DNA from: Bacteroidota bacterium
Lineage (GTDB): Bacteria; Bacteroidota; Bacteroidia; Chitinophagales; Chitinophagaceae
DNA: 64,000 nt
Assembly (NCBI GenBank): GCA_016183765.1
Contig: JACPEA010000011.1
Coordinates: 310,001-374,000, forward strand
Reading direction: 5' to 3'
Shown here: positions 18,590-28,034 of the stretch, one piece after another
How positions within the stretch are numbered: position 1 is the first letter of the stretch
Layout: every line of letters begins with the position of its first letter
Notes under the pieces: generated by a model
What the model was told of the DNA's origin: nothing
The model's database searches: none
The model's input: only the letters and a program-made list of their open reading frames with translations
Made by a program: the position numbers and the translations under genes

Positions 18590-20458
18590 TTAACGGCCCA
18601 TATAAACCATGAGGATCTGTACATCGCTTGGGTTTACCCCGCTGATGCGGCTTGCCTGCCCCAGAGTAGCTGGTCTGATCTTCTTGAATTTCTGTAAGGC
18701 CTCGTTAGAGAGGGCGTTCACTTTAGTATAATCAAATGCCGGAGGTATGGCCATGTTCTCCAGTTGACTCATCCTGTCAACGATCTCCTGTTCCTTCTCT
18801 ATATACCGTTCGTATTTGACCTGTATCTCCGCCTGCTCCAATGAGTTGGCGTTGCAGTAGGCCACTGCGGCCTGCAAGTCAGGAACGGATCTCATGAGGG
18901 AAGGAAGATCTACATTGGGACGCAGCAAGAGCTTGGCGATCTTTTGTTTTTCAGATACCGGGGCGGACCCGATCCTTTCAAAATAAGGATTCACCTGATC
19001 GGGTTCTGCGCTGGTTTCAGAAAGCGTTTTTTTGATGGCTGAGACTTCTGTTCTCTTACGCGATACTTCCGCCATCCTCTCGTCTGAGGCGAGACCGAGT
19101 TTGTGGCTGATCTCAGTTAAACGCAGATCGGCATTGTCCTGGCGCAGCAGTGTGCGGAACTCGGCGCGACTGGTAAACATCCGATAGGGTTCTTCGGTGC
19201 CTTTACTGATGAGGTCGTCGATCAGCACACCAATATAGGCTTCGCTTCTTTTCAGGATCAGCGGCTCCAGGCCTTTTGCGTTCTGGTGTGCGTTGATGCC
19301 GGCCATCAGTCCCTGGCAGGCGGCTTCCTCGTAACCGGTGGTTCCGTTGATCTGTCCGGCAAAGAACAGGTTGGCCAGGTTCTTGGTCTCCAGCGAATAT
19401 TTTAATTGCGTTGGCGGGAAGTAGTCGTATTCGATGGCATAACCCGGTCGGAAGATGCGGACGTTCTCAAAACCCGGAACAATACGAAGGGCTTCGTATT
19501 GAACCTCTTCGGGTAATGATGTGGAGAAGCCGTTCACATAGATCTCGACCGTATTCCATCCTTCCGGCTCTACAAAAAGCTGGTGACGGTCGCGGTCTGC
19601 AAAACGGTTGATCTTGTCTTCGATGCTGGGGCAGTATCTCGGACCGATCCCTTCAATTCTTCCCTGGAACATCGGGCTCCTGTCGAAACCGGTTTTCAGG
19701 ATATCGTGAACCGTATCGTTGGTGTAGGTGATCCAGCAGCTTCTTTGTGCTTCCGGTTTAATGCGGGGCGTGTTGGTGTATGAAAATCCAACGATCTCAT
19801 CGTCGCCTTTCTGTTCTTCCATTTTGCTGTAGTCGAGACTGCGGCCGTCTACCCTGGGCGGTGTTCCGGTTTTCAGGCGATCGCTCTCAAAACCATATTC
19901 CACCAGTTGTTCGGTAATGCCGGTTGCGGCTTTTTCGGCAACCCTGCCTCCGCCGAACTGTTTCTCACCAATATGGATGATACCATTTAAAAAGGTTCCA
20001 CTGGTCACAACTACAGACTTTGCCTTAACCTCGTGACCCAGACCGGTCACTACGCCACAGGCTTTGTTTCCTTTGATGATGATGGAGCGGACCATGTCCT
20101 GGTAAAAATCTACGTTCGGGGTTTTCTCCAGCATCTCGCGCCAGGTAGCTGCAAAGAGCATACGGTCGTTCTGGGTTCGCGGGCTCCACATAGCGGGGCC
20201 CTTGCTCCGGTTCAGCATCCGGAACTGGATGGTACTCAGGTCGCTGACGATCCCGCTGTAACCACCCATGGCATCGATCTCGCGAACGATCTGTCCTTTG
20301 GCAATTCCGCCCATAGCGGGATTACAGCTCATCTGGGCGATGGTCTGCATATTCATGGTCACCAGCAACACTTTGCTGCCCATATTGGCGGCAGCAGCGG
20401 CAGCCTCACTTCCGGCGTGCCCGGCGCCTACAACGATCACATCATATTCAGGAAACAT
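18590..20458 (-). CDS. mnmG: tRNA uridine-5-carboxymethylaminomethyl modification enzyme MnmG
   Basis: MnmG (GidA) works with MnmE to form cmnm5U34 in tRNAs that read split-codon boxes. The start is placed at MFPEYDVIVV (20458), the standard beginning. The 622-residue product has the FAD motif GAGHAG (11-16), CNPAMGGIAKGQ, FGGGRVAEKAATGITEQL and LKTGTPPRVDGRS, plus the helical C-terminus with PATLGQASRISGV. Its start lies 22 bp from the stop of the HNH-like gene on the same strand. mnmG is often near oriC in bacteria (general knowledge), which is relevant to the DnaA boxes at 3.6-4.1 kb. Confidence 0.97.
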   Translation of the reverse strand: MFPEYDVIVVGAGHAGSEAAAAAANMGSKVLLVTMNMQTIAQMSCNPAMGGIAKGQIVREIDAMGGYSGIVSDLSTIQFRMLNRSKGPAMWSPRTQNDRMLFAATWREMLEKTPNVDFYQDMVRSIIIKGNKACGVVTGLGHEVKAKSVVVTSGTFLNGIIHIGEKQFGGGRVAEKAATGITEQLVEYGFESDRLKTGTPPRVDGRSLDYSKMEEQKGDDEIVGFSYTNTPRIKPEAQRSCWITYTNDTVHDILKTGFDRSPMFQGRIEGIGPRYCPSIEDKINRFADRDRHQLFVEPEGWNTVEIYVNGFSTSLPEEVQYEALRIVPGFENVRIFRPGYAIEYDYFPPTQLKYSLETKNLANLFFAGQINGTTGYEEAACQGLMAGINAHQNAKGLEPLILKRSEAYIGVLIDDLISKGTEEPYRMFTSRAEFRTLLRQDNADLRLTEISHKLGLASDERMAEVSRKRTEVSAIKKTLSETSAEPDQVNPYFERIGSAPVSEKQKIAKLLLRPNVDLPSLMRSVPDLQAAVAYCNANSLEQAEIQVKYERYIEKEQEIVDRMSQLENMAIPPAFDYTKVNALSNEALQKFKKIRPATLGQASRISGVNPSDVQILMVYMGR

Positions 20459-20480
20459 AGTCGGCAAAGATAAATCAGCC

Positions 20481-21098
20481 TTATTGGCCTGCGGTGAATT
20501 TTCTGAGGATTTCCCTTTCTAATAAAATGTCGGAAAGCGGGGTACCCTGGTTCAGGCTGGCCAGTTCCTCCCGGTCCAGGGTACCAATGGTTTCCAGTTT
20601 TTCTTTGTTCTGGATGAGGAACTGTTCAATGGCGGGATGGCTTTTTTGCCGGGCTTCTTCAATGGTTTGGATCTTCTCCAGTATTTTCTGGCAGAGTCCG
20701 AAACCGGTAGCCTGGTACAGATCCTGGAAATAGGCCTTAACGGATAGGATATCGATCCAGTTTGTCCGATCCTGTTCAATGGGTTCTACCCGCATATTGA
20801 TAAAACTCCAGCACAGCACCAGGTCTTCCTCCACCCCATAATCAAAGTAGGTGGAAGGAATGATATGGTCGAACTGCCAGGCTTTCCCGAAGTTCTCCCA
20901 GGAGAGTCCCTCTGTGAACTGGCATTCGAACCATTGCCTGAGGGTGGCGCTATCCAGTCCGAAATAATGGGCATAGGCTTCACTGGGCAGGTTCTCCAAT
21001 ACGTACCTTCTATAGGCCAGTTGCCATTTTCTTTTCTCCCGGGTGCGGAGTAAGGAGTCGGTAATTTCTTCCTGGGGTGTCCATCTTTTTCTTGCCAT
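20481..21098 (-). CDS. HNH-endonuclease-like protein, phage-type signature
   Basis: The start at 21098 gives MARKRWTPQEEITD, 205 residues; the longer reading runs through the direct repeats. Residues 51-115 resemble phage HNH nucleases that read 'LExxFxxGMxWENxG..W.IDHIIP...NLQPL...N'. Here this is FECQFTEGLSWENFGKAWQF, then DHIIP with His78, INMRVEP with Asn101, and a final Asn113 that is not followed by the usual Lys. The core His/Asn pair is present, but the last catalytic position is uncertain. The C-terminal half is an alpha-helical extension. It lies just upstream of mnmG in the same direction and no prophage genes are near. Confidence 0.6.
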   Translation of the reverse strand: MARKRWTPQEEITDSLLRTREKRKWQLAYRRYVLENLPSEAYAHYFGLDSATLRQWFECQFTEGLSWENFGKAWQFDHIIPSTYFDYGVEEDLVLCWSFINMRVEPIEQDRTNWIDILSVKAYFQDLYQATGFGLCQKILEKIQTIEEARQKSHPAIEQFLIQNKEKLETIGTLDREELASLNQGTPLSDILLEREILRKFTAGQ

Positions 21099-21111
21099 AC
21101 CCAAAATTACT

Positions 21112-21191
21112 ATGTTCCCAGGTGAAACTGGGATTCGTGGAACCCTTTTTAAAATAGATGTTCCTGGGTGAAACTGGGATTCGTGGAACCC
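21112..21191. repeat. Two 34-bp direct repeats, 46 bp apart
   Basis: Copies at 21112-21145 and 21158-21191 match at 32 of 34 positions, the two differences being adjacent. Each ends in GATTCGTGGAACCC. In copy 1, CCCAG and CTGGG form a small inverted repeat around GTGAAA. They fill the gap between the HNH-like gene start (21098) and the stop of the CAP gene (21196), both on the minus strand. Confidence 0.85.
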
Positions 21192-21195
21192 ACCC

Positions 21196-21858
21196 TTATT
21201 GCTGACTGGCAAAATCCTGTACCAGAAACCATTGATCCTTACCATACAAGGCTGCGCCAACTCCTATTTCCCTCAAATTGGGATCGAGCAGGGTTTTTCG
21301 ATGTCCCAGGGTGGGAAGGTCTATGTCTAAATACAGGAGAATAACGGAGAGCAAGATGCTCTGGCTGCTGATGGAGATGTTCTCGTTAGCTGCTCCGCGG
21401 ATACCTGCTAGCCGCATCCGGGTAGCAAAATCGGTTCCGTTGGTAGAAATATGGCTGGCTCCGGCCTGGTTTGCTGCCATATCGTTTGCATGGCCCTGGG
21501 CGGTTTTAACCAGGACGGGGTTTAGTCTGAACATAGAGAGCGTTCCTGCATGGATCAAAGCCTGTTCCAGGCTGCGGGCTTCGGGTGTTTGTAAGCGGGG
21601 GAATAGTTTTATAATGGGTGCTGCGGCACTATCCCAAAACTTTTTGGGGCTGTTCCGGCAATAATTGGTCCAGTAAACCAGTTCTTTAGCCTGTTGGGAT
21701 AGTTTCTGGTATCCGGGTTGTGCAAAATTCCAGCGATCAACCACGGTATCCCTGGTATGCGGCTCCGGGATGGGCCTGACTTCCAGCTCAACTACCGATA
21801 CCTGGGAAAAAGAGAGAAGGGGCACAAAACACAAGAAGATGGCCAGCACTTTAGGCAT
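21196..21858 (-). CDS. Exported CAP (SCP/PR-1) domain protein
   Basis: The start at 21858 (MPKVLAIFLCFVPLLSFSQ) gives a signal peptide and a 220-residue product. A CAP domain follows: LEQALIHAGTLSMFRLNPVL, then GHANDMAANQAGASHISTNG with the conserved His residues, then AANENIS and the closing GHRKTLLDPNLREIGVG. Bacterial CAP proteins are exported and of mostly unclear function. The start codon overlaps the last 8 nt of ybeY, so the two genes are translationally coupled. Confidence 0.9.
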   Translation of the reverse strand: MPKVLAIFLCFVPLLSFSQVSVVELEVRPIPEPHTRDTVVDRWNFAQPGYQKLSQQAKELVYWTNYCRNSPKKFWDSAAAPIIKLFPRLQTPEARSLEQALIHAGTLSMFRLNPVLVKTAQGHANDMAANQAGASHISTNGTDFATRMRLAGIRGAANENISISSQSILLSVILLYLDIDLPTLGHRKTLLDPNLREIGVGAALYGKDQWFLVQDFASQQ

Positions 21859-22291
21859 GTGTTTGCTGTTTCTCAAATAAACGCAAATAATGGTCTTCCT
21901 TTTTCCGCATCAGTTCAATTTCACTTTTCTTTTTGTCTTTGTAGCCGCATAAGTGCAGGGCGCCATGAAAGATCACCCGTAAGGTTTCCTGCCGGTAGCT
22001 TTGCTGCAGGTTGCGGGCATTGTCTTTGACCCGGTCGAGACTGATATACACTTCCGCCTCTACCGGTTCCCCCTTTTCCGACAGGCCGAAAGTGATGATG
22101 TCGGTATAATAATCGTGCTGCAGAAAATCGCGGTTCATTTGCAGCAGGAGCGCATCTGAACAAAACACGTAAGTGATGGAGGCCAGCGCCTGTTTTTCTT
22201 TTTTGAAAATACCGGCAATAAAAGATTTGAGTGCGGATCTGCCCGGAAGCTGCAGGCTTCTGTCGGCAGAACGGAACTGTACATTGGACAT
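21851..22291 (-). CDS. ybeY: Endoribonuclease YbeY
   Basis: YbeY is a metal-dependent RNase that takes part in 16S rRNA 3'-end maturation and ribosome quality control. The 146-residue product carries the signature HGALHLCGYKD: His109 and His113 are present, while the third ligand position of the usual HxxxHxxGYDH is Asp119 in a shifted GYKD form, as I recall is common in Bacteroidota. DIITFGLSEKGEPVEAEVYIS is the conserved preceding strand. It is coupled to the CAP gene by an 8-nt overlap. Confidence 0.93.
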   Translation of the reverse strand: MSNVQFRSADRSLQLPGRSALKSFIAGIFKKEKQALASITYVFCSDALLLQMNRDFLQHDYYTDIITFGLSEKGEPVEAEVYISLDRVKDNARNLQQSYRQETLRVIFHGALHLCGYKDKKKSEIELMRKKEDHYLRLFEKQQTHA

Positions 22292-22364
22292 AATGATGTA
22301 TTACTCCAAAATTCGTAACAAAATGCTATGCTACCGCTTTACCTTTAAACATTAATTAGTGGAA

Positions 22365-22589
22365 ATGAAACGATTGTCAGAATTAGCCGTGGGTCAGCAT
22401 GCAGTGATCCATTCGTTTGAGAAAGATGACATATTTATTAAGTTGATGGAAATGGGTTGCGTTCCCGGTGAACAGGTAAAAGTGGAACAGATTGCTCCCC
22501 TGGGAGATCCCATATCCATATCGGTGGCAGGTTATCACTTAAGTCTTCGGGTGAATGAGGCCCATAGTATTTTTGTAGAAATGGCGTAA
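22365..22589 (+). CDS. feoA: FeoA-domain protein
   Basis: FeoA is a small SH3-like cytosolic protein that supports the FeoB ferrous-iron transporter. The 74-residue product (ATG at 22365; an in-frame GTG two codons earlier is possible) reads MKRLSELAVGQHAVI, then LMEMGCVPGEQVKVEQIAPLGDP and ends with LSLRVNEAHSIFVEM, a full FeoA domain. No feoB is next to it. nadD follows 31 bp downstream on the same strand, suggesting a shared transcript. Confidence 0.88.
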   Translation: MKRLSELAVGQHAVIHSFEKDDIFIKLMEMGCVPGEQVKVEQIAPLGDPISISVAGYHLSLRVNEAHSIFVEMA

Positions 22590-22620
22590 ATTCATAATTA
22601 ATTTATTATCAACTAATTAG

Positions 22621-23193
22621 ATGAAAGTTGGTCTGTATTTTGGCTCTTTTAATCCCATTCATATCGGCCACCTGATCGTGGCCAGTTATGTAGCCAATCA
22701 TACCGATGTACAACAGGTCTGGTTTATGGTATCGCCACAAAACCCGCTAAAACCCTCTTCTGTATTATTAAATGAGTACGACCGCCTGAACCTGGTTCAC
22801 CTGGCTGTGGAAGACGACCTTCGGTTGAAAGCTTCCGATGTGGAATTCAGACTGCCGCGCCCCTCGTATACCATCGACACCCTTACCTACCTGCAGGAAA
22901 AATATCCGCAACATGAATTCTCGATCGTGATGGGTAGTGATAGTTTTCTGAACCTGCCCCGCTGGAAGAATTTTGAGCAGCTGGTAAGGAACTACTCCTT
23001 CATCATTTACCAGCGCCCGGGTTTTGCGATAACCGATCATTGGAATACGAGACACCTGGTATTGGACGCTCCTCTCTTACAACTCTCCGCCACAGAGATC
23101 CGCGATACCATCCGCAACGGGAAATCGATCCGTTACCTGGTTCCGGAAAAAGTGCGTGAGGAGATCGAACGGAATGGTTATTATTATAAATAG
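22621..23193 (+). CDS. nadD: Nicotinate-nucleotide adenylyltransferase NadD
   Basis: NadD adenylates nicotinate mononucleotide to deamido-NAD, the step shared by the de novo and salvage routes. The 190-residue product has the nucleotidyltransferase motif GSFNPIHIGH (8-17), the substrate-binding VMGSDSFLNLPRWKNFEQL region and the closing LSATEIRDTIRNGKSIRYLV motif. It pairs functionally with nadA at 2.6-3.6 kb. It probably shares a transcript with feoA upstream. Confidence 0.96.
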   Translation: MKVGLYFGSFNPIHIGHLIVASYVANHTDVQQVWFMVSPQNPLKPSSVLLNEYDRLNLVHLAVEDDLRLKASDVEFRLPRPSYTIDTLTYLQEKYPQHEFSIVMGSDSFLNLPRWKNFEQLVRNYSFIIYQRPGFAITDHWNTRHLVLDAPLLQLSATEIRDTIRNGKSIRYLVPEKVREEIERNGYYYK

Positions 23194-23264
23194 GTATTCC
23201 TTGCTGTTGCCCAACAACAGATTTCTAAAATAATACCGTACTTGCAGCGTAACAGATCCGGGTT

Positions 23265-24185
23265 ATGAAAAAAAGTTGCTACCTCTTTCTCGTGTTACTG
23301 CTGCCAGTCGTTTCTCCGGGACAGGCAAAGAACAAACTGGGTATGCTCGAATACCTGGTCAACGCCACGGTTAAAATACAGACGGTTGACAGTGTGATCA
23401 GCAAGGATGGAAAAGAGATCGCTTACGGTGGTTACAGCACCGGTTTTTTCTTCCTGCTCGATACGCGTAAAGGAAAAGTTCCTTCGATCATCACCACCAG
23501 GACCGCAGTACAATCGGCGCAGTCGCTCAGCTTTTTTTTCCTGGAAGCGGATACAGCGGGCCTGCCTTTGTATGGGAAGCAACGGCAGATAACCATTGCG
23601 AGGAAGGACCTGCCTATTTTATTTCACCCCGAGGAAAATGTAGACCTGGCCCTGATCCCGATCAATCCTGTACTGGATGGCCTGGTCAGGCAAAAGATCC
23701 GGATCAGTTACCACAGTCTTGACGAATCCATCATTCCATCCGACTCTGTCATGAACACGCTGAATGTAACGGAGGACCTGATGATGATCGGCCACCCTTC
23801 CGGTATCCGGCCTGAATTCAACGGGGTGCCCTTTATAAAAAAGGGTGTGAGCGCCACACCGATATTCCTGGATTACCAGCAGCAAAAAGAATTCCTGGCC
23901 GATATTCCCTTATTCGATGGTGCAGCCGGTGCGCCGGTGATCCTGTACCAGATCAATTATAATGATCGTTACGACAGACGAACCATTGCGCAGCGGTTAT
24001 TCCTCGTGGGAATCAATTATGGCGCCCTCTCCGACGGCTACCACAAAAAAACGGTCCCGCGTTTAACGCAGGTGTTAAGCGGCCAGGAACAGGCGTCGGC
24101 TGAAAAAGTGTTTGACGCGGCCATCATCCTCAAATCGCAAAAAATACTGGACTTCAGAAAATTGCTGGAGACACTAAAAAAATAA
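23265..24185 (+). CDS. Exported trypsin-fold protein with lost catalytic residues
   Basis: The 306-residue product has a signal peptide (about 1-19). The layout matches trypsin-like peptidases: a strand GYSTGFFFLLD, then PSIITTRTAVQ where active enzymes have TNxHV, then NVDLALIPI with Asp127, and FDGAAGAPVILY where GxSGxP is expected. The His position is occupied by Thr (about residue 80) and the Ser position by Ala221. Only the Asp is kept, so it is most likely a non-catalytic protein that keeps the fold for binding. It stands alone, 71 bp after nadD. Confidence 0.72.
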   Translation: MKKSCYLFLVLLLPVVSPGQAKNKLGMLEYLVNATVKIQTVDSVISKDGKEIAYGGYSTGFFFLLDTRKGKVPSIITTRTAVQSAQSLSFFFLEADTAGLPLYGKQRQITIARKDLPILFHPEENVDLALIPINPVLDGLVRQKIRISYHSLDESIIPSDSVMNTLNVTEDLMMIGHPSGIRPEFNGVPFIKKGVSATPIFLDYQQQKEFLADIPLFDGAAGAPVILYQINYNDRYDRRTIAQRLFLVGINYGALSDGYHKKTVPRLTQVLSGQEQASAEKVFDAAIILKSQKILDFRKLLETLKK

Positions 24186-24345
24186 ATCGTCCAGGCAACT
24201 GCCCCCTCTTTTACTCATTTTCTTTTTTTAACTTTTATTGAAACATCCTCCATAATCATCAAGGCTACCGATTGCCCGGAAGGGTTCATTAAGAGAAGGA
24301 CAGGAGAAAAACAGAAAAGAAGAAATCTGTTGGGTAGAAAATAAA

Positions 24346-24373
24346 AAAGGGAGGCAGTTGGTTGCCTCCCTTT
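24346..24373 (-). terminator. Rho-independent terminator after rho
   Basis: AAAGGGAGGCA (24346-24356) pairs with TGCCTCCCTTT (24363-24373). On the minus strand the stem is followed by TTTTTTAT. It lies 19 bp past the rho stop. The rest of the 24186-24392 gap shows nothing else clear. Confidence 0.88.
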
Positions 24374-24392
24374 GTATAAGATATGATCGCTG

Positions 24393-25994
24393 TTATCGGT
24401 TCATCGACATCAGGAATTCTTCGTTGTCTTTGGTTCCGCGCATACGTTTGAGCAGTTCGTTCATCGCTTCTTCGGTGTTCATATCGTTGATGAAGAGACG
24501 GAGTATGTTCATACGCTGCAGCACTTCTTTGTCGAGCAAGAGGTCGTCGCGGCGGGTAGAAGAACCGGTGAGGTCGATGGCCGGGAAAACGCGTTTGTTG
24601 GCCAGGCGGCGGTCGAGCAATAGTTCCATATTACCGGTACCTTTGAACTCTTCAAAGATCACTTCATCCATTTTACTTCCTGTTTCGATCAGGGCGGTTG
24701 CCAGGATGGTGAGTGATCCGCCGTGTTCAATTTTACGGGCGGCGCCGAAGAACTGTTTGGGTTTCTGCATGGCGTTGGCTTCCACACCACCCGACAATAC
24801 CTTACCGGATGCCGGCGCAACAGTGTTGTGCGCACGCGCCAAACGGGTAATGGAGTCGAGCAGGATCACCACATCGTGTCCACATTCCACCAAACGTTTG
24901 GCTTTTTGCAGGGCGATGGTAGAAACCTTAACATGTTTTTCTGCGGGCTCATCGAATGTGGAAGCGATCACTTCTGCACGAACGCTGCGCTCCATATCGG
25001 TCACTTCTTCCGGGCGTTCATCGATCAGTACCACCATCAGGTAACACTCGGGGTGGTTGGCTGCAATGGCGTTGGCCACTTCTTTCAGCAGCATGGTTTT
25101 ACCCACTTTGGGTTGCGCCACGATCAGTCCACGCTGGCCCTTACCGATGGGGGTAAAGATGTCCATGATACGGGTGCTGTAGTTATTGGAAGTAGTGAAC
25201 AGGTTCAGTTTCTCGAAAGGGAACAGTGGGGTGAGATAGTCGAACGGTACCCGGTCGCGAACTTCGTCGGGGCGTTTGCCGTTGATACTGTCAACCTTTA
25301 ACAGGGCAAAATATTTTTCACCTTCTTTGGGTGGGCGCACTGCACCATGTACGGTATCGCCTGTTTTTAAACCAAACAGTTTGATCTGGGAAGGGGAAAC
25401 GTATACATCATCCGGGGATGATAAATAGTTATAGTCCGAGGAACGTAAGAAACCATATCCATCTGGCATCATTTCCAAAACGCCTTCTCCCAGGATCACC
25501 CCTTCGAATTCGATATTGAATGCGGGTTCTTTGCGTTGTTGTTTGGCGGGGTATTGGTGCTGGGGAGCATCGGGGGTTGTGCCGTTCTCGCCGGGTTGTG
25601 TGGTTTCGGTTGCAACCAGGGCATCTGCTACGGCTTCCGTATTTTCCAGGGGCTGTGCGGTTTCGGCCTTGGCCGCCTGCTGACGGCTATCTGTTTTGCC
25701 TTTGCGGGCCGGTCCTTTGCGGGGCGCTGCTTTTTCTGCCGGGGCAGGCGCTTCCTGCATCACTTCTGCTTCTTCGGTTCCGTTGGTGGTCTTTACCGTA
25801 ACGGGTTTGCGCTGCCGGGCATTCTTTTTCTTGGGGTCTTCTTTGGTTTCACTGGCCTGTAATGCCTGGCTGTCCAGTATTTTGTAGATGAGTCCCTGTT
25901 TGTCCAATTTTTTTGCGCCGCTGATGTTCAGTTGCTCAGCAATATCCAGCAACTCAGGCAGGAGCATGTCATTTAATTGCAAAATGTCGTACAT
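24393..25994 (-). CDS. rho: Transcription termination factor Rho
   Basis: Rho is a hexameric RNA helicase that ends transcription at rut sites. The 533-residue product starts with a Rho N-terminal domain (1-45) and is followed by a long Ala/Pro/Lys/Gln-rich insert (about 46-157), typical of some Bacteroidota and Actinobacteria Rho proteins. The cold-shock RNA-binding domain lies at about 162-235 ([14 protein letters not shown]). Walker A reads QPKVGKT (294-300), followed by [14 protein letters not shown] and [12 protein letters not shown] strong terminator follows, so the gene is monocistronic. Confidence 0.97.
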   Translation of the reverse strand: MYDILQLNDMLLPELLDIAEQLNISGAKKLDKQGLIYKILDSQALQASETKEDPKKKNARQRKPVTVKTTNGTEEAEVMQEAPAPAEKAAPRKGPARKGKTDSRQQAAKAETAQPLENTEAVADALVATETTQPGENGTTPDAPQHQYPAKQQRKEPAFNIEFEGVILGEGVLEMMPDGYGFLRSSDYNYLSSPDDVYVSPSQIKLFGLKTGDTVHGAVRPPKEGEKYFALLKVDSINGKRPDEVRDRVPFDYLTPLFPFEKLNLFTTSNNYSTRIMDIFTPIGKGQRGLIVAQPKVGKTMLLKEVANAIAANHPECYLMVVLIDERPEEVTDMERSVRAEVIASTFDEPAEKHVKVSTIALQKAKRLVECGHDVVILLDSITRLARAHNTVAPASGKVLSGGVEANAMQKPKQFFGAARKIEHGGSLTILATALIETGSKMDEVIFEEFKGTGNMELLLDRRLANKRVFPAIDLTGSSTRRDDLLLDKEVLQRMNILRLFINDMNTEEAMNELLKRMRGTKDNEEFLMSMNR

Positions 25995-26340
25995 AAGAAA
26001 TAAAATCTGTTAATAGGGGAAATTCAAATTGTCAAGGGTTGTTAATCCAGTCTAAGGAACTTTGGAACTCAGATCGGGTTGTGATTGTTGAGCGGAAAGA
26101 GAGTAAACAGGTTGTGTCGAGAGCGAATTAAGACCGAACCGGTTTGGTTTCCACTGCAATGTTAAGCCAGATTTTCGGAAAACAAACATTTTTTTGTGCT
26201 TTTTAGGCTTAGCGTGCTGTTAAAACACGGTTTGGCGACCGGTTTGGTTATCTTTGCGGTCCGAAATATTGCAGGTTGGTGGATCCGTATGGACCATTCA
26301 CGCATCCACTCATCCACTCATTCATTCATTGACGTACGAT
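25995..26340. promoter_or_regulatory. Divergent intergenic region between rho and asnS
   Basis: No gene is seen. TATCTTTG at 26249-26256 matches the -7 consensus and probably serves asnS. The 12-mer ACCGGTTTGGTT occurs twice in direct orientation, at 26138-26149 and 26238-26249, exactly 100 bp apart; its role is unknown. The stretch 26285-26335 is a run of CATCCACTCATTCATT-like low complexity just before the asnS start. Confidence 0.5.
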
Positions 26341-27780
26341 ATGTTTAACAAGAGAACCAAGATCAAACAACTGCTCGCCACCGGTGCGGCAGGACAGGAA
26401 GTAACCGTAATGGGTTGGGTACGAACCTTTCGTAACAACCAGTTTATTGCATTGAACGATGGTAGTACCAATCATAACCTGCAAGTAGTGGCTACCCTGG
26501 GCGAATTTGAGGAGGTTTTGTTGAAACGCCTGACCACCGGGGCTTCTGTGAAAGTGACCGGGCAGGTGGTAACTTCTGTGGGTAAGGGGCAAAACATTGA
26601 GGTAAAAGCGGCCAGCATTGAGATACTGGGTGATAGTGATGCCGAGAAATACCCGCTTCAACCCAAAAAACACAGCCTGGAATTCCTGCGCGAAAAAGCG
26701 CACCTGCGTTTCCGTACCAATACCTTCGGATCGGTATTCCGTATCCGTCATTCGCTGGCTTTTGCGGTGCACCAGTTCTTTAACGAGAAAGGTTTTGTGT
26801 ACCTGCATACACCCATCATCACTGCCAGTGATGCGGAAGGCGCCGGTGAAATGTTCCGGGTAACCACCTTGCCGATGGATAATCCGCCACGTAACGAAGA
26901 TGGTTCCATAAATTTTAAGGAAGATTTTTTTGGCAAGAGCGCTAATCTTACCGTGAGCGGTCAGCTGGAGGGTGAACTGGGAGCCATGGCATTCAGTGAT
27001 ATCTACACATTCGGGCCTACTTTCCGGGCCGAGAACTCGAATACCACCCGCCACCTGGCAGAGTTCTGGATGATTGAGCCGGAAATGGCTTTTCATGACC
27101 TGGAAGATAATATGGACCTGGCGGAAGCGTTTATCAAATGCCTGATCAAATATGTGATGGACCATAACCGAGAGGACCTGGAGTTCCTGGCACAGCGACT
27201 GGCAGAGGAGGAAAAACAGTTGCCCCAGGACAAGCGCAGTGAACTGGGCCTGATCGAGAAGCTGGAGTTTGTGCTGAACAACGATTTCCAGCGCCTTACT
27301 TATACGGAAGCGATCGAGATCCTGAAAGAGAGCAATCACAATAAAAAGAAGAAATTCCAATACCTCGTAGAGGGCTGGGGTGTGGACCTGCAGAGTGAGC
27401 ATGAGCGTTACCTGGTAGAGAAACATTTCAAGAAACCGGTGATCCTGACCAATTACCCGAAAGACATCAAAGCGTTTTATATGCGCCAGAACGATGATGG
27501 CAAAACCGTAGCGGCCATGGATATACTGGCACCGGGTATTGGCGAGATCGTTGGCGGATCGCAGCGGGAAGAGCGCCTGGACAAACTGGAGCAGCGGATG
27601 AAAGAAATGCATATTCCTGCCGAGGAGCTAAGCTGGTACCTGGATACCCGCCGTTTTGGAACGGTGCCACATGCCGGTTTCGGACTGGGTTTTGAGCGGA
27701 TGGTATTGTTTGTGACGGGCATGACGAATATCCGTGATGTGATCGCTTTTGCGAGAACGCCGAATAACTGTGAGTTTTAA
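26341..27780 (+). CDS. asnS: Asparaginyl-tRNA synthetase
   Basis: AsnRS charges tRNA-Asn. The start at 26341 ([12 protein letters not shown]) is preferred; the longer in-frame reading begins in low-complexity leader DNA. The 479-residue product has an OB-fold anticodon-binding domain (about 15-110, [25 protein letters not shown]) and a class II catalytic core. Motif 2 is [20 protein letters not shown] from about residue 228, with the Asn-type AEFWM rather than Asp-type pattern. Motif 3 is [10 protein letters not shown] near the C-terminus. It stands alone. Confidence 0.97.
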   Translation: MFNKRTKIKQLLATGAAGQEVTVMGWVRTFRNNQFIALNDGSTNHNLQVVATLGEFEEVLLKRLTTGASVKVTGQVVTSVGKGQNIEVKAASIEILGDSDAEKYPLQPKKHSLEFLREKAHLRFRTNTFGSVFRIRHSLAFAVHQFFNEKGFVYLHTPIITASDAEGAGEMFRVTTLPMDNPPRNEDGSINFKEDFFGKSANLTVSGQLEGELGAMAFSDIYTFGPTFRAENSNTTRHLAEFWMIEPEMAFHDLEDNMDLAEAFIKCLIKYVMDHNREDLEFLAQRLAEEEKQLPQDKRSELGLIEKLEFVLNNDFQRLTYTEAIEILKESNHNKKKKFQYLVEGWGVDLQSEHERYLVEKHFKKPVILTNYPKDIKAFYMRQNDDGKTVAAMDILAPGIGEIVGGSQREERLDKLEQRMKEMHIPAEELSWYLDTRRFGTVPHAGFGLGFERMVLFVTGMTNIRDVIAFARTPNNCEF

Positions 27781-27790
27781 CCCAGCACGG

Positions 27791-27813
27791 CCCTCCCTAT
27801 TTTTTAGGGAGGG
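27791..27813 (+). terminator. Stem-loop after asnS
   Basis: CCCTCCCTA (27791-27799) pairs with TAGGGAGGG (27805-27813) around TTTTT. There is no T-run directly after it, so it may be part of a dispersed intergenic repeat (GATGAGCGCAGCGAAGTCGG follows) as well as a transcript end. Confidence 0.5.
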
Positions 27814-27885
27814 GTGATGAGCGCAGCGAAGTCGGGGAGGGTTAATTTTTTTTGTGGATAATTTCTGAATATAACCCCGCCACCC

Positions 27886-27893
27886 TATATTTG
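27886..27893 (+). promoter_or_regulatory. -7 element for tRNA-Phe
   Basis: TATATTTG matches TAnnTTTG and lies 57 bp before the tRNA. A well-spaced -33 element is not evident. Confidence 0.45.
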
Positions 27894-27950
27894 CACCCCC
27901 GAATAGGGGCAAACCGATAAAAACAGTAATTACTAATTACTTACTAAAAT

Positions 27951-28023
27951 GGTGCGGTAGCTCAGTCGGTAGAGCAAAGGACTGAAAATCCTTGTGTCGC
28001 CGGTTCGATCCCGGCCCACACCA
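27951..28023 (+). tRNA. tRNA-Phe (GAA)
   Basis: A full cloverleaf is visible: acceptor GGTGCGG/CCACACC, D arm GCTC...GAGC, anticodon arm AAGGA-CTGAAAA-TCCTT with anticodon GAA, variable loop GTGTC and T arm GCCGG-TTCGATC-CCGGC. The discriminator base is A at 28023. Acceptor pair 5-68 is C opposite A, a mismatch. The next bases CCACG do not give a canonical encoded CCA after the discriminator. Confidence 0.95.
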
Positions 28024-28034
28024 CGCAGAAAATC

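Noticed and set aside
26326..27612. 428-residue frame antisense to asnS
   Set aside because: asnS on the plus strand has all class II synthetase motifs; the antisense frame is a by-product with no recognisable features.
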